From Pseudomonas brassicacearum (lineage in GTDB: Bacteria; Pseudomonadota; Gammaproteobacteria; Pseudomonadales; Pseudomonadaceae), in contig NZ_MOBJ01000010.1 in assembly GCF_003732225.1 (NCBI RefSeq), positions 186,001-250,000 of the forward strand: a DNA stretch of 64,000 bases. The letters run 5' to 3'. The position numbers were made by a program, and so were the translations under genes. The notes under the pieces were generated by a model, which worked only from the letters and a program-made list of their open reading frames with translations, ran no database searches and was not told where the DNA came from. Within the stretch, counting starts at the first letter, position 1. Each line of letters starts with the position of its first letter. Positions 39,422 through 48,832 of this stretch are shown here, piece by piece.

Positions 39422-40516
39422 TTGCCTATTTCTTTATTTCGCAACGCCATGCTGGTCGGCGCCGGCCTGACGCTAGCCGTCAGTGTTCAAGCTGCGCCTA
39501 CCGTGCATATTTATAACTGGTCGGACTACATCGGTCAGACCACCCTGGCAGATTTCGAAAAAACCACCGGCATCAAGCCGGTGTACGACGTGTTCGATTC
39601 CAATGAAACCCTGGAAGGCAAGTTGCTGGCCGGGCGTACCGGTTATGACGTGGTCGTGCCGTCCAACCACTTCCTGGGCAAGCAGATCAAGGCCGGGGCG
39701 TTCCAGAAGCTCGACAGGTCGCAGTTGCCGAACTACTCCAACCTTGATTCGGCGCTGCTCAAGCGCCTGGAGATGAACGATCCGGGCAACCAGTACGCCG
39801 TGCCGTACCTGTGGGGCACCAATGGCATCGGTTACAACGTCGACAAGGTCAAGGCAGTACTGGGTGTCGACAAGATCGATTCCTGGGCCGTGCTGTTCGA
39901 GCCCGAAAACATCAAGAAACTCAACAGCTGTGGCGTAGCGTTCCTCGACTCGGCCGACGAAATGCTGCCGACCGTCCTCAACTACATGGGCCTGAACGCC
40001 AACAGCACCAACCCGGACGACTACAAGAAGGCTGAAGCCAAGCTGCTGGCGGTACGGCCTTACGTGACCTACTTCCACTCGTCCAAGTACATCTCGGACC
40101 TGGCCAACGGTGACATCTGTGTCGCGGTCGGTTTCTCCGGGGATATTTTTCAGGCCAAGGCCCGTGCTGCCGAGGCCGGTAAAGGCGTGAACGTTGCCTA
40201 CGCGATTCCCAAAGAGGGCGGCGCGTTGTGGTTCGACATGCTGGCGATTCCCAAGGACTCCAGCAACGTCAAACAGGCCCATGCGTTCATCAACTATGTG
40301 CTCAAGCCAGACGTGATCGCTCAAGTGAGTGATGCTGTCGGCTATGCCAACCCGAACCCCGGATCGGACAAACTGATGGAACAGTCGATTCGTACCGACC
40401 AATCGGTGTATCCACCGCAGGCGGTTCTCGACAAGACTTACGTGTCAATCGAGCTGCCGCCAAAGATTCAACGTTTGATGACCCGCAGCTGGACCAAGGT
40501 CAAGTCGGGTAAATAG
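39422..40516 (+). CDS. spuE: Polyamine ABC transporter binding protein SpuE
   Basis: A 364-residue PotF-family paralogue of SpuD. The start is a TTG at 39422 with GAGGA seven nt upstream, giving LPISLFRNAMLVGAGLTLAVSVQA as signal peptide; an ATG further upstream (39350) adds non-homologous text. Mature part starts APTVHIYNWSDYIGQTTLADFEKTTGIKPVYDVFDSNETLEGKLL and ends WTKVKSGK like SpuD. In P. aeruginosa SpuE prefers spermidine. It is followed by spuF after 71 bp. Confidence 0.94.
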   Translation: MPISLFRNAMLVGAGLTLAVSVQAAPTVHIYNWSDYIGQTTLADFEKTTGIKPVYDVFDSNETLEGKLLAGRTGYDVVVPSNHFLGKQIKAGAFQKLDRSQLPNYSNLDSALLKRLEMNDPGNQYAVPYLWGTNGIGYNVDKVKAVLGVDKIDSWAVLFEPENIKKLNSCGVAFLDSADEMLPTVLNYMGLNANSTNPDDYKKAEAKLLAVRPYVTYFHSSKYISDLANGDICVAVGFSGDIFQAKARAAEAGKGVNVAYAIPKEGGALWFDMLAIPKDSSNVKQAHAFINYVLKPDVIAQVSDAVGYANPNPGSDKLMEQSIRTDQSVYPPQAVLDKTYVSIELPPKIQRLMTRSWTKVKSGK

Positions 40517-40587
40517 TGACAAAGGCTCAGACTATCCAAGGTTCGCCTGCATTGGGTGAACTGCAAATTTTGTTGGGAGTTTCGTAA

Positions 40588-41730
40588 ATGGCAGTTGCCT
40601 CCGGCGCCTATAAGAAAGCCCTCGAGGGCGACCAGTCACCTAAACAGGTGCTGGTCAAAATCGACCGGGTCACGAAGAAGTTCGACGAGACGATTGCCGT
40701 GGACGATGTGTCCCTGGAAATCAAGAAAGGCGAGATCTTCGCTTTGCTCGGCGGTTCGGGATCGGGCAAGTCGACCTTGCTGCGCATGCTCGCAGGTTTC
40801 GAACGGCCCACGGAGGGGCGCATTTTCCTCGATGGCGTAGACATCACCGAGATGCCGCCGTACGAGCGGCCGATCAACATGATGTTCCAGTCCTACGCCT
40901 TGTTCCCGCACATGACCGTGGCGCAGAACATCGCCTTCGGCCTGAAACAGGACAAGATCCCGACGGCTGAAGTCGACGCCCGCGTGGCCGAAATGCTCAA
41001 GTTGGTACAGATGAGCCAGTACGCCAAGCGCAAGCCGCACCAGCTCTCTGGCGGTCAGCGCCAGCGTGTTGCACTGGCTCGCTCGCTGGCCAAGAAGCCG
41101 AAGCTGCTGCTGCTCGATGAGCCGATGGGCGCGCTGGACAAGAAACTGCGTTCGCAGATGCAGCTCGAACTGGTGGAGATCATCGAGCGCGTTGGCGTGA
41201 CCTGCGTCATGGTGACCCACGACCAGGAAGAGGCCATGACCATGGCCGAGCGCATCGCGATCATGCACCTGGGCTGGATCGCCCAGATCGGCAGCCCGAT
41301 CGACATCTACGAAACCCCGACCAGCCGCCTGGTGTGCGAGTTCATCGGCAACGTCAACATCTTCGACGGTGAAGTGGTGGACGACGCCGAGGGCCATGCG
41401 CTGATTACCTGCAAGGACCTGGACCGCAACATCTACGTCGGCCACGGCATCAGCACTTCGGTGCAAGACAAGTCGGTAACCTACGCGATTCGTCCGGAAA
41501 AACTGCTGGTGACGGCAGAGATGCCGACCTGCGAACACAACTGGTCGAGCGGCAAGGTGCACGACATCGCCTACCTGGGCGGCCACTCGGTGTTCTACGT
41601 CGAACTGCCAAGCGGCAAGATCGTGCAGTCGTTCGTGGCCAACGCCGAGCGTCGCGGCCAGCGCCCTACCTGGGGCGATCAGGTTTACGTCTGGTGGGAG
41701 GATGACAGCGGCGTGGTACTGCGCTCATGA
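40588..41730 (+). CDS. spuF: Polyamine ABC transporter ATP-binding protein
   Basis: A 380-residue PotG-type ATPase: Walker A LLGGSGSGKSTLLRM (about 53-67), Q-loop MMFQSYALFPHMTV, signature LSGGQRQRVALARSL, Walker B LLLLDEPMGALDKKLR and switch MVTHDQEEAMTMAERI. A C-terminal TOBE domain (about 290-380) contains YAIRPEKLLV. GGGAG precedes the ATG. The stop overlaps spuG by 4 bp. Confidence 0.96.
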   Translation: MAVASGAYKKALEGDQSPKQVLVKIDRVTKKFDETIAVDDVSLEIKKGEIFALLGGSGSGKSTLLRMLAGFERPTEGRIFLDGVDITEMPPYERPINMMFQSYALFPHMTVAQNIAFGLKQDKIPTAEVDARVAEMLKLVQMSQYAKRKPHQLSGGQRQRVALARSLAKKPKLLLLDEPMGALDKKLRSQMQLELVEIIERVGVTCVMVTHDQEEAMTMAERIAIMHLGWIAQIGSPIDIYETPTSRLVCEFIGNVNIFDGEVVDDAEGHALITCKDLDRNIYVGHGISTSVQDKSVTYAIRPEKLLVTAEMPTCEHNWSSGKVHDIAYLGGHSVFYVELPSGKIVQSFVANAERRGQRPTWGDQVYVWWEDDSGVVLRS

Positions 41731-42647
41731 ACACGCAAAAACTCAAACGCCAACTCAGTCGAATAATTCCCGGTGGCCGTCATCTGGTCATCGGGGTTCC
41801 GTTTATCTGGCTGTTCATGTTCTTCATGCTGCCGTTCTTCATTGTCCTGAAGATCAGCTTCGCGGAGGCCGACGTGGCCATTCCGCCGTACACCGAGATC
41901 TACAGCTACGTCGATCAGAAGGTCCAGTTGCTGCTGAATCTGGGCAACTACACGATGCTGGGCGGCGACGAGTTGTATATCGCCGCCTATCTTGGCTCGC
42001 TGAAGATGGCGCTGTTCAGCACCATTCTTTGCCTGCTGATCGGTTACCCGATGGCCTACGCCATCGCCAGTGCGCGCAAAGAGATACAGACCGTGCTGGT
42101 GCTGCTGATCATGATGCCGACCTGGACGGCGATCCTGATCCGTGTGTACGCGTGGATGGGTATCCTCAGCAACAACGGCCTGCTCAACGGCTTCCTGATG
42201 TCGATGGGCTGGATCAACGAGCCGCTGCAGATCCTCAACACCAACCTGGCGGTTTATATCGGCGTGGTCTATTCGTACCTGCCGTTCATGATCCTGCCGC
42301 TCTATGCCAACCTCGTGAAGCACGACACCAGCCTGCTGGAAGCCGCGTCGGATCTGGGCTCGAGCACCTTCAACAGCTTCTGGAAGATCACCGTTCCGTT
42401 GTCGAAAAACGGCATCATCGCAGGCTGCATGCTGGTGTTCATCCCGGTGGTCGGTGAGTTCGTGATTCCGGAACTGCTCGGCGGCCCGGAAACCCTGATG
42501 ATCGGTAAAGTGCTCTGGCAAGAGTTCTTCAACAACCGTGACTGGCCGGTGGCGTCCGCCCTGGCGGTGGTGATGCTGGCGATCCTGATTGTGCCGATCA
42601 TTCTGTTCAACCGCAGCCAAGCCAAAGAGATGGAGGGACGGGCATGA
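41727..42647 (+). CDS. spuG: Polyamine ABC transporter permease 1
   Basis: A 306-residue PotH-type inner-membrane permease with about six membrane segments. The EAA loop is LEAASDLGSSTFNSFWKITVPLSKNGIIAG, and VGEFVIPELLGGPETLMIGKVLW is typical of polyamine permeases. Overlaps both spuF and spuH by ATGA junctions, so the three are translationally coupled. Confidence 0.96.
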   Translation: MNTQKLKRQLSRIIPGGRHLVIGVPFIWLFMFFMLPFFIVLKISFAEADVAIPPYTEIYSYVDQKVQLLLNLGNYTMLGGDELYIAAYLGSLKMALFSTILCLLIGYPMAYAIASARKEIQTVLVLLIMMPTWTAILIRVYAWMGILSNNGLLNGFLMSMGWINEPLQILNTNLAVYIGVVYSYLPFMILPLYANLVKHDTSLLEAASDLGSSTFNSFWKITVPLSKNGIIAGCMLVFIPVVGEFVIPELLGGPETLMIGKVLWQEFFNNRDWPVASALAVVMLAILIVPIILFNRSQAKEMEGRA

Positions 42648-43534
42648 ACCGTTTCGGTTTTTCAAGAATGATGCTGGTGTTCGGCCTGCTGTTCATCTAC
42701 CTGCCGATGCTGATCCTGGTGATTTACTCGTTCAACGCCTCGAAACTGGTAACGGTTTGGGGCGGCTGGTCGGTGAAGTGGTACGTCGGTCTGCTGGATA
42801 ACACCCAACTGATGGGCTCGGTGGTGCGCTCGCTGGAAATCGCCTGCTACACCGCGGTTGCCGCCGTAGCGCTGGGCACCCTCGCCGCTTTCGTGCTGAC
42901 CCGCGTCACCCGCTTTAAAGGCCGCACGCTGTTTGGTGGCCTGGTCACCGCGCCGCTGGTGATGCCGGAAGTGATCACCGGTCTGTCGCTGTTGCTGCTG
43001 TTCGTGGCGATGGCGCAGATGATCGGTTGGCCGCAGGAACGTGGCATTGTCACCATCTGGATCGCCCACACCACGTTCTGCGCCGCCTATGTGGCGGTGG
43101 TGGTGTCGGCGCGCTTGCGTGAGCTGGACCTGTCCATCGAAGAAGCGGCCATGGATCTGGGCGCGCGGCCGTGGAAGGTGTTCTTCCTGATCACCATCCC
43201 GATGATCGCGCCGTCGCTGGCCGCTGGCGGCATGATGTCGTTCGCCCTGTCGCTGGACGATCTGGTGCTGGCGAGCTTCGTCTCCGGCCCGGGTTCCACG
43301 ACCTTGCCGATGGAAGTGTTCTCGGCCGTGCGTCTGGGCGTGAAGCCCGAGATCAACGCCGTGGCCAGCCTGATTCTGCTGGCGGTGTCGATCGTCACCT
43401 TCATGGTCTGGTTCTTCAGCCGCCGTGCTGAAGAAAGCCGCAAACGTGCGATCCAGCAAGCCATCGAAGAGGGCGCTGCGGACTCTTGGAAACAACCGGA
43501 CGTACGTCGCGCACAAGCACCGGAAGCGGCTTAA
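42644..43534 (+). CDS. spuH: Polyamine ABC transporter permease 2
   Basis: A 296-residue PotI-type permease, partner of spuG. EAA loop: EEAAMDLGARPWKVFFLITIPMIAPSLAAGGMMSFALSLDDLVLASFVSGPGSTTLP, the last part characteristic of PotI. It closes the spu operon; a type A repeat follows and no strong terminator is seen. Confidence 0.96.
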   Translation: MNRFGFSRMMLVFGLLFIYLPMLILVIYSFNASKLVTVWGGWSVKWYVGLLDNTQLMGSVVRSLEIACYTAVAAVALGTLAAFVLTRVTRFKGRTLFGGLVTAPLVMPEVITGLSLLLLFVAMAQMIGWPQERGIVTIWIAHTTFCAAYVAVVVSARLRELDLSIEEAAMDLGARPWKVFFLITIPMIAPSLAAGGMMSFALSLDDLVLASFVSGPGSTTLPMEVFSAVRLGVKPEINAVASLILLAVSIVTFMVWFFSRRAEESRKRAIQQAIEEGAADSWKQPDVRRAQAPEAA

Positions 43535-43548
43535 ACCCCGCTGTCCCT

Positions 43549-43636
43549 GTGGGCGCGAGCTCGCTCGCGATAGCATCACCTCGGTTTACAGTTGAACCGA
43601 GTTGCCTGTATCGCGAGCAAGCTCGCTCCCACACAC
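43549..43636. repeat. Type A palindromic repeat doublet, one diverged unit
   Basis: Diverged unit TGTGGGCGCGAGCTCGCTCG (43549-43568) first, then the standard ATCGCGAGCAAGCTCGCTCC (43610-43629). Ends with a short CACACACACA run. It separates the convergent spuH and HD-domain genes. Confidence 0.88.
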
Positions 43637-43644
43637 ACACTGGC

Positions 43645-44286
43645 TTATACCACCCAAGGCGATGTGCGAATCACCTCGACGAAGTTCATCGGCTTGAACC
43701 CCGGCTCCTGATCCACCAGCACATCGGTCTTCACGTTGCCGAAGGTGGTTTGCGGGCGATGGCGCAGGCCGTCGGCAAAGGCGCAGATGATGCACTCCTT
43801 GAAACCGTCACCCCGTGGATGCGCATGCACCACCGCTTCACGCTGCACGGTTGAGAATGCCGCGTAGTCCACTCCCAACACGTCCATCTCCACGCCAGCG
43901 GTCACCAGCGCCACGGTCGGCCGCAGATGTTTGGGTACACCCGGCGTCGTGTGCAGGGCGATCGACAGCCAGACTTGCTCGATGTCGTCATCGCTTAACC
44001 CGTACGGTTTGAGGAAGGCTGCGGCAGCGTTTGCCCCGTCGACTTCGAAACGTTCGTCAGTGCTGCGATGACCTTCCACCAAACCCAGGTCATGGAACAT
44101 TGCGCCGACGTACAGCAACTCCGGGTCGTAGGCCAGTTTTTGGCGTTCACCGCTTAAGGCACCGAACAGAAACACCCGGCGCGAGTGGTGGTAAAGCAGG
44201 TCGGACTCGATGTCGCGGATGTAGTCGGTGGTAGCGCGGGCGAGGGCGCTGTCGGGAATCTTGATGCCGGCGATGCTGCTGCTCAT
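43645..44286 (-). CDS. HD-domain hydrolase (cyanamide-hydratase-like)
   Basis: A 213-residue HD-superfamily protein. Metal-binding residues are in LLYHHSRRVFLFG, GAMFHDLGLVEGH (the HD pair) and SIALHTTPGV. The order resembles the cyanamide hydratase (DDI2-like) branch more than nucleotide-second-messenger phosphodiesterases. Start ATG 44286 has GAGG eight nt upstream. It is divergent from a GlxA-type regulator across 266 bp, suggesting that regulator controls it. The substrate is unknown. Confidence 0.85.
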   Translation of the reverse strand: MSSSIAGIKIPDSALARATTDYIRDIESDLLYHHSRRVFLFGALSGERQKLAYDPELLYVGAMFHDLGLVEGHRSTDERFEVDGANAAAAFLKPYGLSDDDIEQVWLSIALHTTPGVPKHLRPTVALVTAGVEMDVLGVDYAAFSTVQREAVVHAHPRGDGFKECIICAFADGLRHRPQTTFGNVKTDVLVDQEPGFKPMNFVEVIRTSPWVV

Positions 44287-44453
44287 GCTGGTTGCCTCGT
44301 GGGGAACGCCGTGGCGGCGCTGATGAACCCAGTCTGTTCTCGCCTCCCAAAGCGAACAATCGACACGCGGCTGCGATCCCGGCCAATCAACGTGCAATTC
44401 GTGCCAGTTCGCTTCTTGGGGCCGGTTTCGTTAGGGTTGGCGGTGATCGCCAG

Positions 44454-44529
44454 AAAAGATCGCAGCCTGCGGCAGCTCCTACGGGTGTACGCGATCCTCT
44501 GTAGAGCTGCCGCAGGCTGCGATCTTTTT
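44454..44529. repeat. Type B palindromic repeat doublet
   Basis: AAAAGATCGCAGCCTGCGGC (44455-44474) and GCCGCAGGCTGCGATCTTTT (44509-44528), within the divergent gap between the HD and GlxA genes, hence inside a regulatory region. Confidence 0.88.
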
Positions 44530-44552
44530 CACATTGAAGGTGAATTCGAACC

Positions 44553-45518
44553 ATGCACAAATCCATTGCCATCGTGGTGTTCTCTGGCGTCCAGTCGCTG
44601 GATGTCACCGGTCCCATGGATGTGTTTTCCGAGGCCAATCGGTTTCTTGCGCCACAGGATCACTATCAACTGCACGTAATCGGCTTCGAACGCGGTGTAA
44701 TGCCATGCTCGAACGGCTTGGCGCTGCACGCTCATCGGCATTTCAGCGAGGCGCTGGAGGCTTACGATTTGCTGTTGGTGGCCGGTGGGCCGCAGTTGCC
44801 GTTCGAGGATTTCGGCGCGCCGTTTCATGACTGGTTACGCAAGGCGTGCGCGCGTTCGCAGCGTTTCGGTTCGATCTGCAACGGCGCCTTCCTACTGGCC
44901 CGTGCCGGGCTGCTTGAAGGGCGTACTGTCACCACGCACTGGAGCGATGCCGCCGCGTTGGCGGCGCTGTGTCCGTCGACCCGGGTCGAAGCCGATCGGC
45001 TCTATGTCGAGGATGCTGAGCTGTTCACCTCGGCGGGCGTTACGGCGGGGATCGATCTGTCGCTGTATTTGCTCGCCAAGGATCACGGCCCGCAAGTGGC
45101 CTTGAGCGTGGCCAAGCGCTTGGTGGTGTTTACCCAGCGCTCCGGTGGGCAATCGCAGTTCAGCCCGTTTCTGACGCCGCACGCCGAAGCGACATCTCCT
45201 GTGGCGATGGTTCAGCATTACGTATTGGCCAACCTGACCGGCGATTTGGGCATCGCCGACCTGGCGACTGCGGCCAACATGAGCTCGCGTAACTTCTCAC
45301 GGGTGTTCGCCCGAGAAGCCGGAGTCACTCCGGCAGAGTTCGTTGAGCAGGCACGGGTGGACGCTGCCCGAGTGATGCTCGAAAGCTCTCGGGCACCGCT
45401 CAAGACGGTCGCGTATCAATGCGGTTTTCGGGATGCCCAGCACATGCGCAGTGTGTTCAATCGGCGGCTGGGCGTGACGCCGCAGCAGTTTCGGCTGAAT
45501 TTTTCGGCGATGCTTTGA
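44553..45518 (+). CDS. GlxA-family AraC-type transcriptional regulator
   Basis: A 321-residue regulator with an N-terminal DJ-1/PfpI-like domain (about 1-185: SIAIVVFSGVQSLDVTGPMDVFSEAN, LLVAGGPQ, and the nucleophile-elbow-like RFGSICNGAFLLARAGLLEGRTVTTHW) and a C-terminal AraC double helix-turn-helix (about 215-320: MSSRNFSRVFAREAGVTPAEFVEQARVDAARVMLESS, QCGFRDAQHMRSVFNRRLGVTPQQFR). The PfpI part usually senses ligand in this family. It likely controls the divergent HD gene. Confidence 0.93.
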   Translation: MHKSIAIVVFSGVQSLDVTGPMDVFSEANRFLAPQDHYQLHVIGFERGVMPCSNGLALHAHRHFSEALEAYDLLLVAGGPQLPFEDFGAPFHDWLRKACARSQRFGSICNGAFLLARAGLLEGRTVTTHWSDAAALAALCPSTRVEADRLYVEDAELFTSAGVTAGIDLSLYLLAKDHGPQVALSVAKRLVVFTQRSGGQSQFSPFLTPHAEATSPVAMVQHYVLANLTGDLGIADLATAANMSSRNFSRVFAREAGVTPAEFVEQARVDAARVMLESSRAPLKTVAYQCGFRDAQHMRSVFNRRLGVTPQQFRLNFSAML

Positions 45519-45548
45519 GGCGCATTGTGGCGGGGGATTTAGAGGCCT

Positions 45549-45621
45549 TAAAAGATCGCAGGCTTCGCCAGCTCCTACACGAGTACTCCTCGTAGGAGCT
45601 GCCGCAGGCTGCGATCTTTTG
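45549..45621. repeat. Type B palindromic repeat doublet
   Basis: AAAAGATCGCAGGCTTCGCC (45550-45569, a diverged unit) and GTAGGAGCTGCCGCAGGCTG (45592-45611) running on to CGATCTTTT, between the convergent GlxA and acylase genes. Confidence 0.87.
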
Positions 45622-45625
45622 ATCT

Positions 45626-48037
45626 TTATTGCGCCACTCGCGCCGGCAACAGCTTCAAGGTGCTGCGGGTATTGGCCGTCACTTCTTCCTCGTTGAAATG
45701 CGCCTCTTGGTAGATGCCATCGATATAGGCTTCGGCCTGGTCATCGTAATGTGAGTCGAACGGCACGCCGCTTTGGCCGACCGGGTTGATGGTCAGGCAG
45801 TGGGCCGGGTCGGCGAAGTCGATGATCCGTCGGGTCGATGGGCCATAGGTCACTGGCCATGGTGCCGGGCCGATTTTGGCCGAGAGGTTGTTCGGTACTT
45901 CGTGGCTGCCGGGGGCGTCGAACGGGCCGACATTGAAGATTCGATCCAATGGCTTTTGCATGCCCAGCGGATGGCCATGGGTCAGGGTGTGGGCGTTGCC
46001 CCACAGCCACTGCGACGGGTCAGGGCCAAGGGTGGCTTTCAGGTGGGCGATGCTCGCCTGCCACGCGGCTTTGACGACGTCGGCGCGGGTTTCCTTGCCA
46101 AGCGTATTGCGGTTGTCCCACCACGGCGAATCCGCGGACGCGGCGAGCCGAGGCAACGCGGCATCGATGACTCGGGTCGAGAGCAGGGTCTCGAAAAAGC
46201 TGTCGCCGAGCTCGTCGTGAAACGCCCCATCGGCCAGGTTGAACACGAACTGGTTGAACAGTGTGGCACTGGTGGAGTACAGCGGGTAATCGCCTTTCCA
46301 TTGCGCCAGTTGCTCGACCAGTTTCAACTCTTGCGGGTCGCCGACCACTTCACGCAGTACCGGCAACAGCGGCGCCAGCAGTCGAGGGCCGTAGCCGGTG
46401 GTGGTGCCCAGTTGCAGTTGTTGGCTGGCGTCGATGTCCCATTTCACGCTTTTGTCGCTGAGCTGGCGGTTGAGCTGCTGACCGCGATCCGGCAGGTTGT
46501 AGTAGCCAGGGATTTCCATGCCTGTCGGCGAAACCGGCTGGAAGTTGGCCGAGACGATGTAACCGCGTGCCGGGTTCTCTTCCTGAGGGTTGGCGCTGAA
46601 CGGGTAGAAACCTTCCTTGTCGGCCTGATTGGTGCTGCCATCAAGAATGAACTCCGGCTTGACCCCGACCGGACGCTTGGGCAGTTGTGCCGCCGCCCAC
46701 CAGCCGATGTCGCCCTTGGCGTTGGCCCAGACGATATTCAGCCCCGGTGCATGAACCTTGGCCGCTGCCGCACGGGCCTTGGCCAGGGTGTCGGCGCGAT
46801 TGAGCTGGTAGAAAGCTTCGAGGATCGGGTTCTGGGTTTCGAGGAACCCCCACCACATGGCGATCGGTGTTTTGCCGGCGCCGGCGCCGAGCACGTCGTT
46901 GATGATCGGGCCGTGAGGCGACTGACGCAGCATCAATGTGACGGGCGCCTGGCCCTTCACGGCAATCTGCTGTTCGGTGTTGACCATGTCGGTCCACTTT
47001 CCGTGGTACCAGACCTGATTGGTATTGTCCGGGTTGACCTTCTCGGCGATCAGATCGAGGTCGTCGTTCTGGAACATGGTCAGGCTCCAGCCGAAGTCCA
47101 GGTTGTGGCCGAGGAAGGCAAACGGCACCAAGGCCTGATGGTGCCCGTAGAGCTCAAAGCCCGGCGCCGACAGTTGCGCTTCGTACCACACCGACGGCGT
47201 CGAAAAGCGAATGTGCGGATCACCGGCCAGCAGTGGTTTGCCGCTTTGGGTGCGCGTGCCGGAAATCACCCAGGCATTGCTGCCCTCGAACTGTGGCAGG
47301 CCGTTGTCGGCCAGTGCCTGCTCACTCAGACGCGCAATGGCGTTGAGGTCTTTCCAGTCAGTGGCGGAGAGCACCGGATTCTTGCTGGACTGACGTTTGG
47401 CCAGCGCGCCCTTGGGCTGCCAGTCGAGGTCGAAGATTTTCAGGTAATCGCTGCCCAGTTGATCACGCACATAAGTCAGCAACGGTTCGGTGCGAAACGC
47501 CGCGGCAAAACTGTAGGCCATGTAGCCGGCGACGCTGACGGTGTCTTCAGCGGTGAACGCGCGCTTATGGATGCCGAGTACGTCGAACTCCATCGGCGCG
47601 GCGTGGCTGTCCTGATATTGGTTAATCCCGTCCAGATAGGCTTGCAGGGCCTTCCACGCCGGGGACTGGCGGTCGAGTGCGGCCACGTAGCTTTCGGCGC
47701 GCTCGCGGATGCGCAGGCTGCGGAACAGTTTGTCGGTGTCGATCAGTTTCGGTCCGAGAACTTCGGCCAGCTCGCCACGGGACAGGCGCCGCATCATTTC
47801 CATCTGGAATAACCGGTCCTGGGCGTGTACGTAACCGAGGGCACGATAGAGGTCGGTTTCGTTCTCGGCGCGGATATGCGGTACGCCGCGCTCGTCGTAA
47901 CGCACTGTCACCGAGCCTTGCAGGCGCTGCAATTCGACCTGACCCTGACGTATCGGCTGCTTGCTGTATACATACCAGCCACCACCTGCCGCGAGGGCGA
48001 CGAGCAGCAGGGCCAGCAGGGTCAGGACGCGTTTCAT
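45626..48037 (-). CDS. Penicillin-acylase-family Ntn hydrolase (candidate AHL acylase)
   Basis: An 803-residue precursor. An N-terminal membrane/secretion segment (KRVLTLLALLLVALAAGGGWYVY) is followed by the alpha chain and, at EGSNAWVISG (251-260), the autocleavage site; Ser253 would become the beta-chain N-terminal nucleophile. Beta-chain features SGKPLLAGDPHIRFSTPSVWYEAQL and GHNLDFGWSLTM follow. Members cleave penicillins or acyl-homoserine lactones. Position just beyond the spu cluster matches P. aeruginosa PA0305 (HacB acylase) as I recall, so quorum-signal hydrolysis is plausible but not proven. AAGGAGTCACC precedes ATG 48037. Confidence 0.92.
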   Translation of the reverse strand: MKRVLTLLALLLVALAAGGGWYVYSKQPIRQGQVELQRLQGSVTVRYDERGVPHIRAENETDLYRALGYVHAQDRLFQMEMMRRLSRGELAEVLGPKLIDTDKLFRSLRIRERAESYVAALDRQSPAWKALQAYLDGINQYQDSHAAPMEFDVLGIHKRAFTAEDTVSVAGYMAYSFAAAFRTEPLLTYVRDQLGSDYLKIFDLDWQPKGALAKRQSSKNPVLSATDWKDLNAIARLSEQALADNGLPQFEGSNAWVISGTRTQSGKPLLAGDPHIRFSTPSVWYEAQLSAPGFELYGHHQALVPFAFLGHNLDFGWSLTMFQNDDLDLIAEKVNPDNTNQVWYHGKWTDMVNTEQQIAVKGQAPVTLMLRQSPHGPIINDVLGAGAGKTPIAMWWGFLETQNPILEAFYQLNRADTLAKARAAAAKVHAPGLNIVWANAKGDIGWWAAAQLPKRPVGVKPEFILDGSTNQADKEGFYPFSANPQEENPARGYIVSANFQPVSPTGMEIPGYYNLPDRGQQLNRQLSDKSVKWDIDASQQLQLGTTTGYGPRLLAPLLPVLREVVGDPQELKLVEQLAQWKGDYPLYSTSATLFNQFVFNLADGAFHDELGDSFFETLLSTRVIDAALPRLAASADSPWWDNRNTLGKETRADVVKAAWQASIAHLKATLGPDPSQWLWGNAHTLTHGHPLGMQKPLDRIFNVGPFDAPGSHEVPNNLSAKIGPAPWPVTYGPSTRRIIDFADPAHCLTINPVGQSGVPFDSHYDDQAEAYIDGIYQEAHFNEEEVTANTRSTLKLLPARVAQ

Positions 48038-48138
48038 GGTGACTCCTTGTTCTTCGGGGTTGCGCCAGCCAGGGGCGTCAACATTTAGCACAGACCTTGT
48101 GTACCGGGCATCACCTTCCTTGAAAAGTCCGGAATGCC

Positions 48139-48723
48139 CTAACGTGTTTCGTTGGCCTTCGCCCACGGGCAGTAGCAGCCCACCGCGAGGGTATGCGTGG
48201 CGCTCACCGGGCGGTCTTCGCTCAGTGCCTGGAGGATCGGTTCGATAAAGCTGTTGCTGGAATTGCAGGTCAGGCCTTCGCTGTACGGCCCGAAATACGC
48301 CAGTTTGCCGCTGCGATCCCAGATCGCTACCGCTGGGCTTGCGGGGATCTGTTCGGAACCCGGCAGGGCGTCGAGGGTTTTCAGGCGGCTCAAGGTGCTG
48401 GGTAACTGACCATGACTGCCGGGCTTTTGGACGGCATAAAACTCGACGCCTTGCGGTACAAAGTGCTCAAGCAATTCGGCCAGATGCTGTTGATTGCCGA
48501 CGTTGCACGGGCAGGCCGGGTCCCAGAAATGCACGACGCGAATCGGGCCGGGGCCGGCCTGATTGGCGGGAAGGCTCAACGGATCGCCGGAAAACACCGC
48601 TGTGTGTGAGCTGAACGCTCGCAGGTAGCGTCCCTGAAACCAGTCATACGCGGCCCACAGCATGCCGGCGCACATAAGGGCGAGCAGGCTGGCAAGCAGT
48701 GTCGTGCGGTAGTGCGGGCGCAT
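48139..48723 (-). CDS. Membrane-anchored thioredoxin-like protein
   Basis: A 194-residue protein with one N-terminal membrane segment (TTLLASLLALMCAGMLWAAYDWF) and a thioredoxin-like fold after it: VVHFWDPACPCNVGNQQHLAELL has the redox-site position as CPC in WDPACPC, and SPAVAIWDRSGKLAYFGPY supplies the cis-Pro strand. Further cysteines occur in LTCNS and VGCYCPW near the C-terminus. A periplasmic redox or metal role is inferred. AAGGATGG precedes ATG 48723. It is divergent from a hydrolase gene. Confidence 0.8.
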   Translation of the reverse strand: MRPHYRTTLLASLLALMCAGMLWAAYDWFQGRYLRAFSSHTAVFSGDPLSLPANQAGPGPIRVVHFWDPACPCNVGNQQHLAELLEHFVPQGVEFYAVQKPGSHGQLPSTLSRLKTLDALPGSEQIPASPAVAIWDRSGKLAYFGPYSEGLTCNSSNSFIEPILQALSEDRPVSATHTLAVGCYCPWAKANETR

Positions 48724-48832
48724 GCGGAACCATCCTTGAAGGTCGCGTAGCTTGCCATGCTTGCCGCGACAGATGAATATCGCAGGCCTATAAAGTCTGT
48801 TTTGCGCTGCGCGCTTTGCCTGGAAATCCGTC

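Noticed and set aside
45773..47812. 679-codon open frame on the plus strand opposite the acylase gene
   Set aside because: Low-complexity antisense shadow of a high-G+C gene; no start site or family motif.
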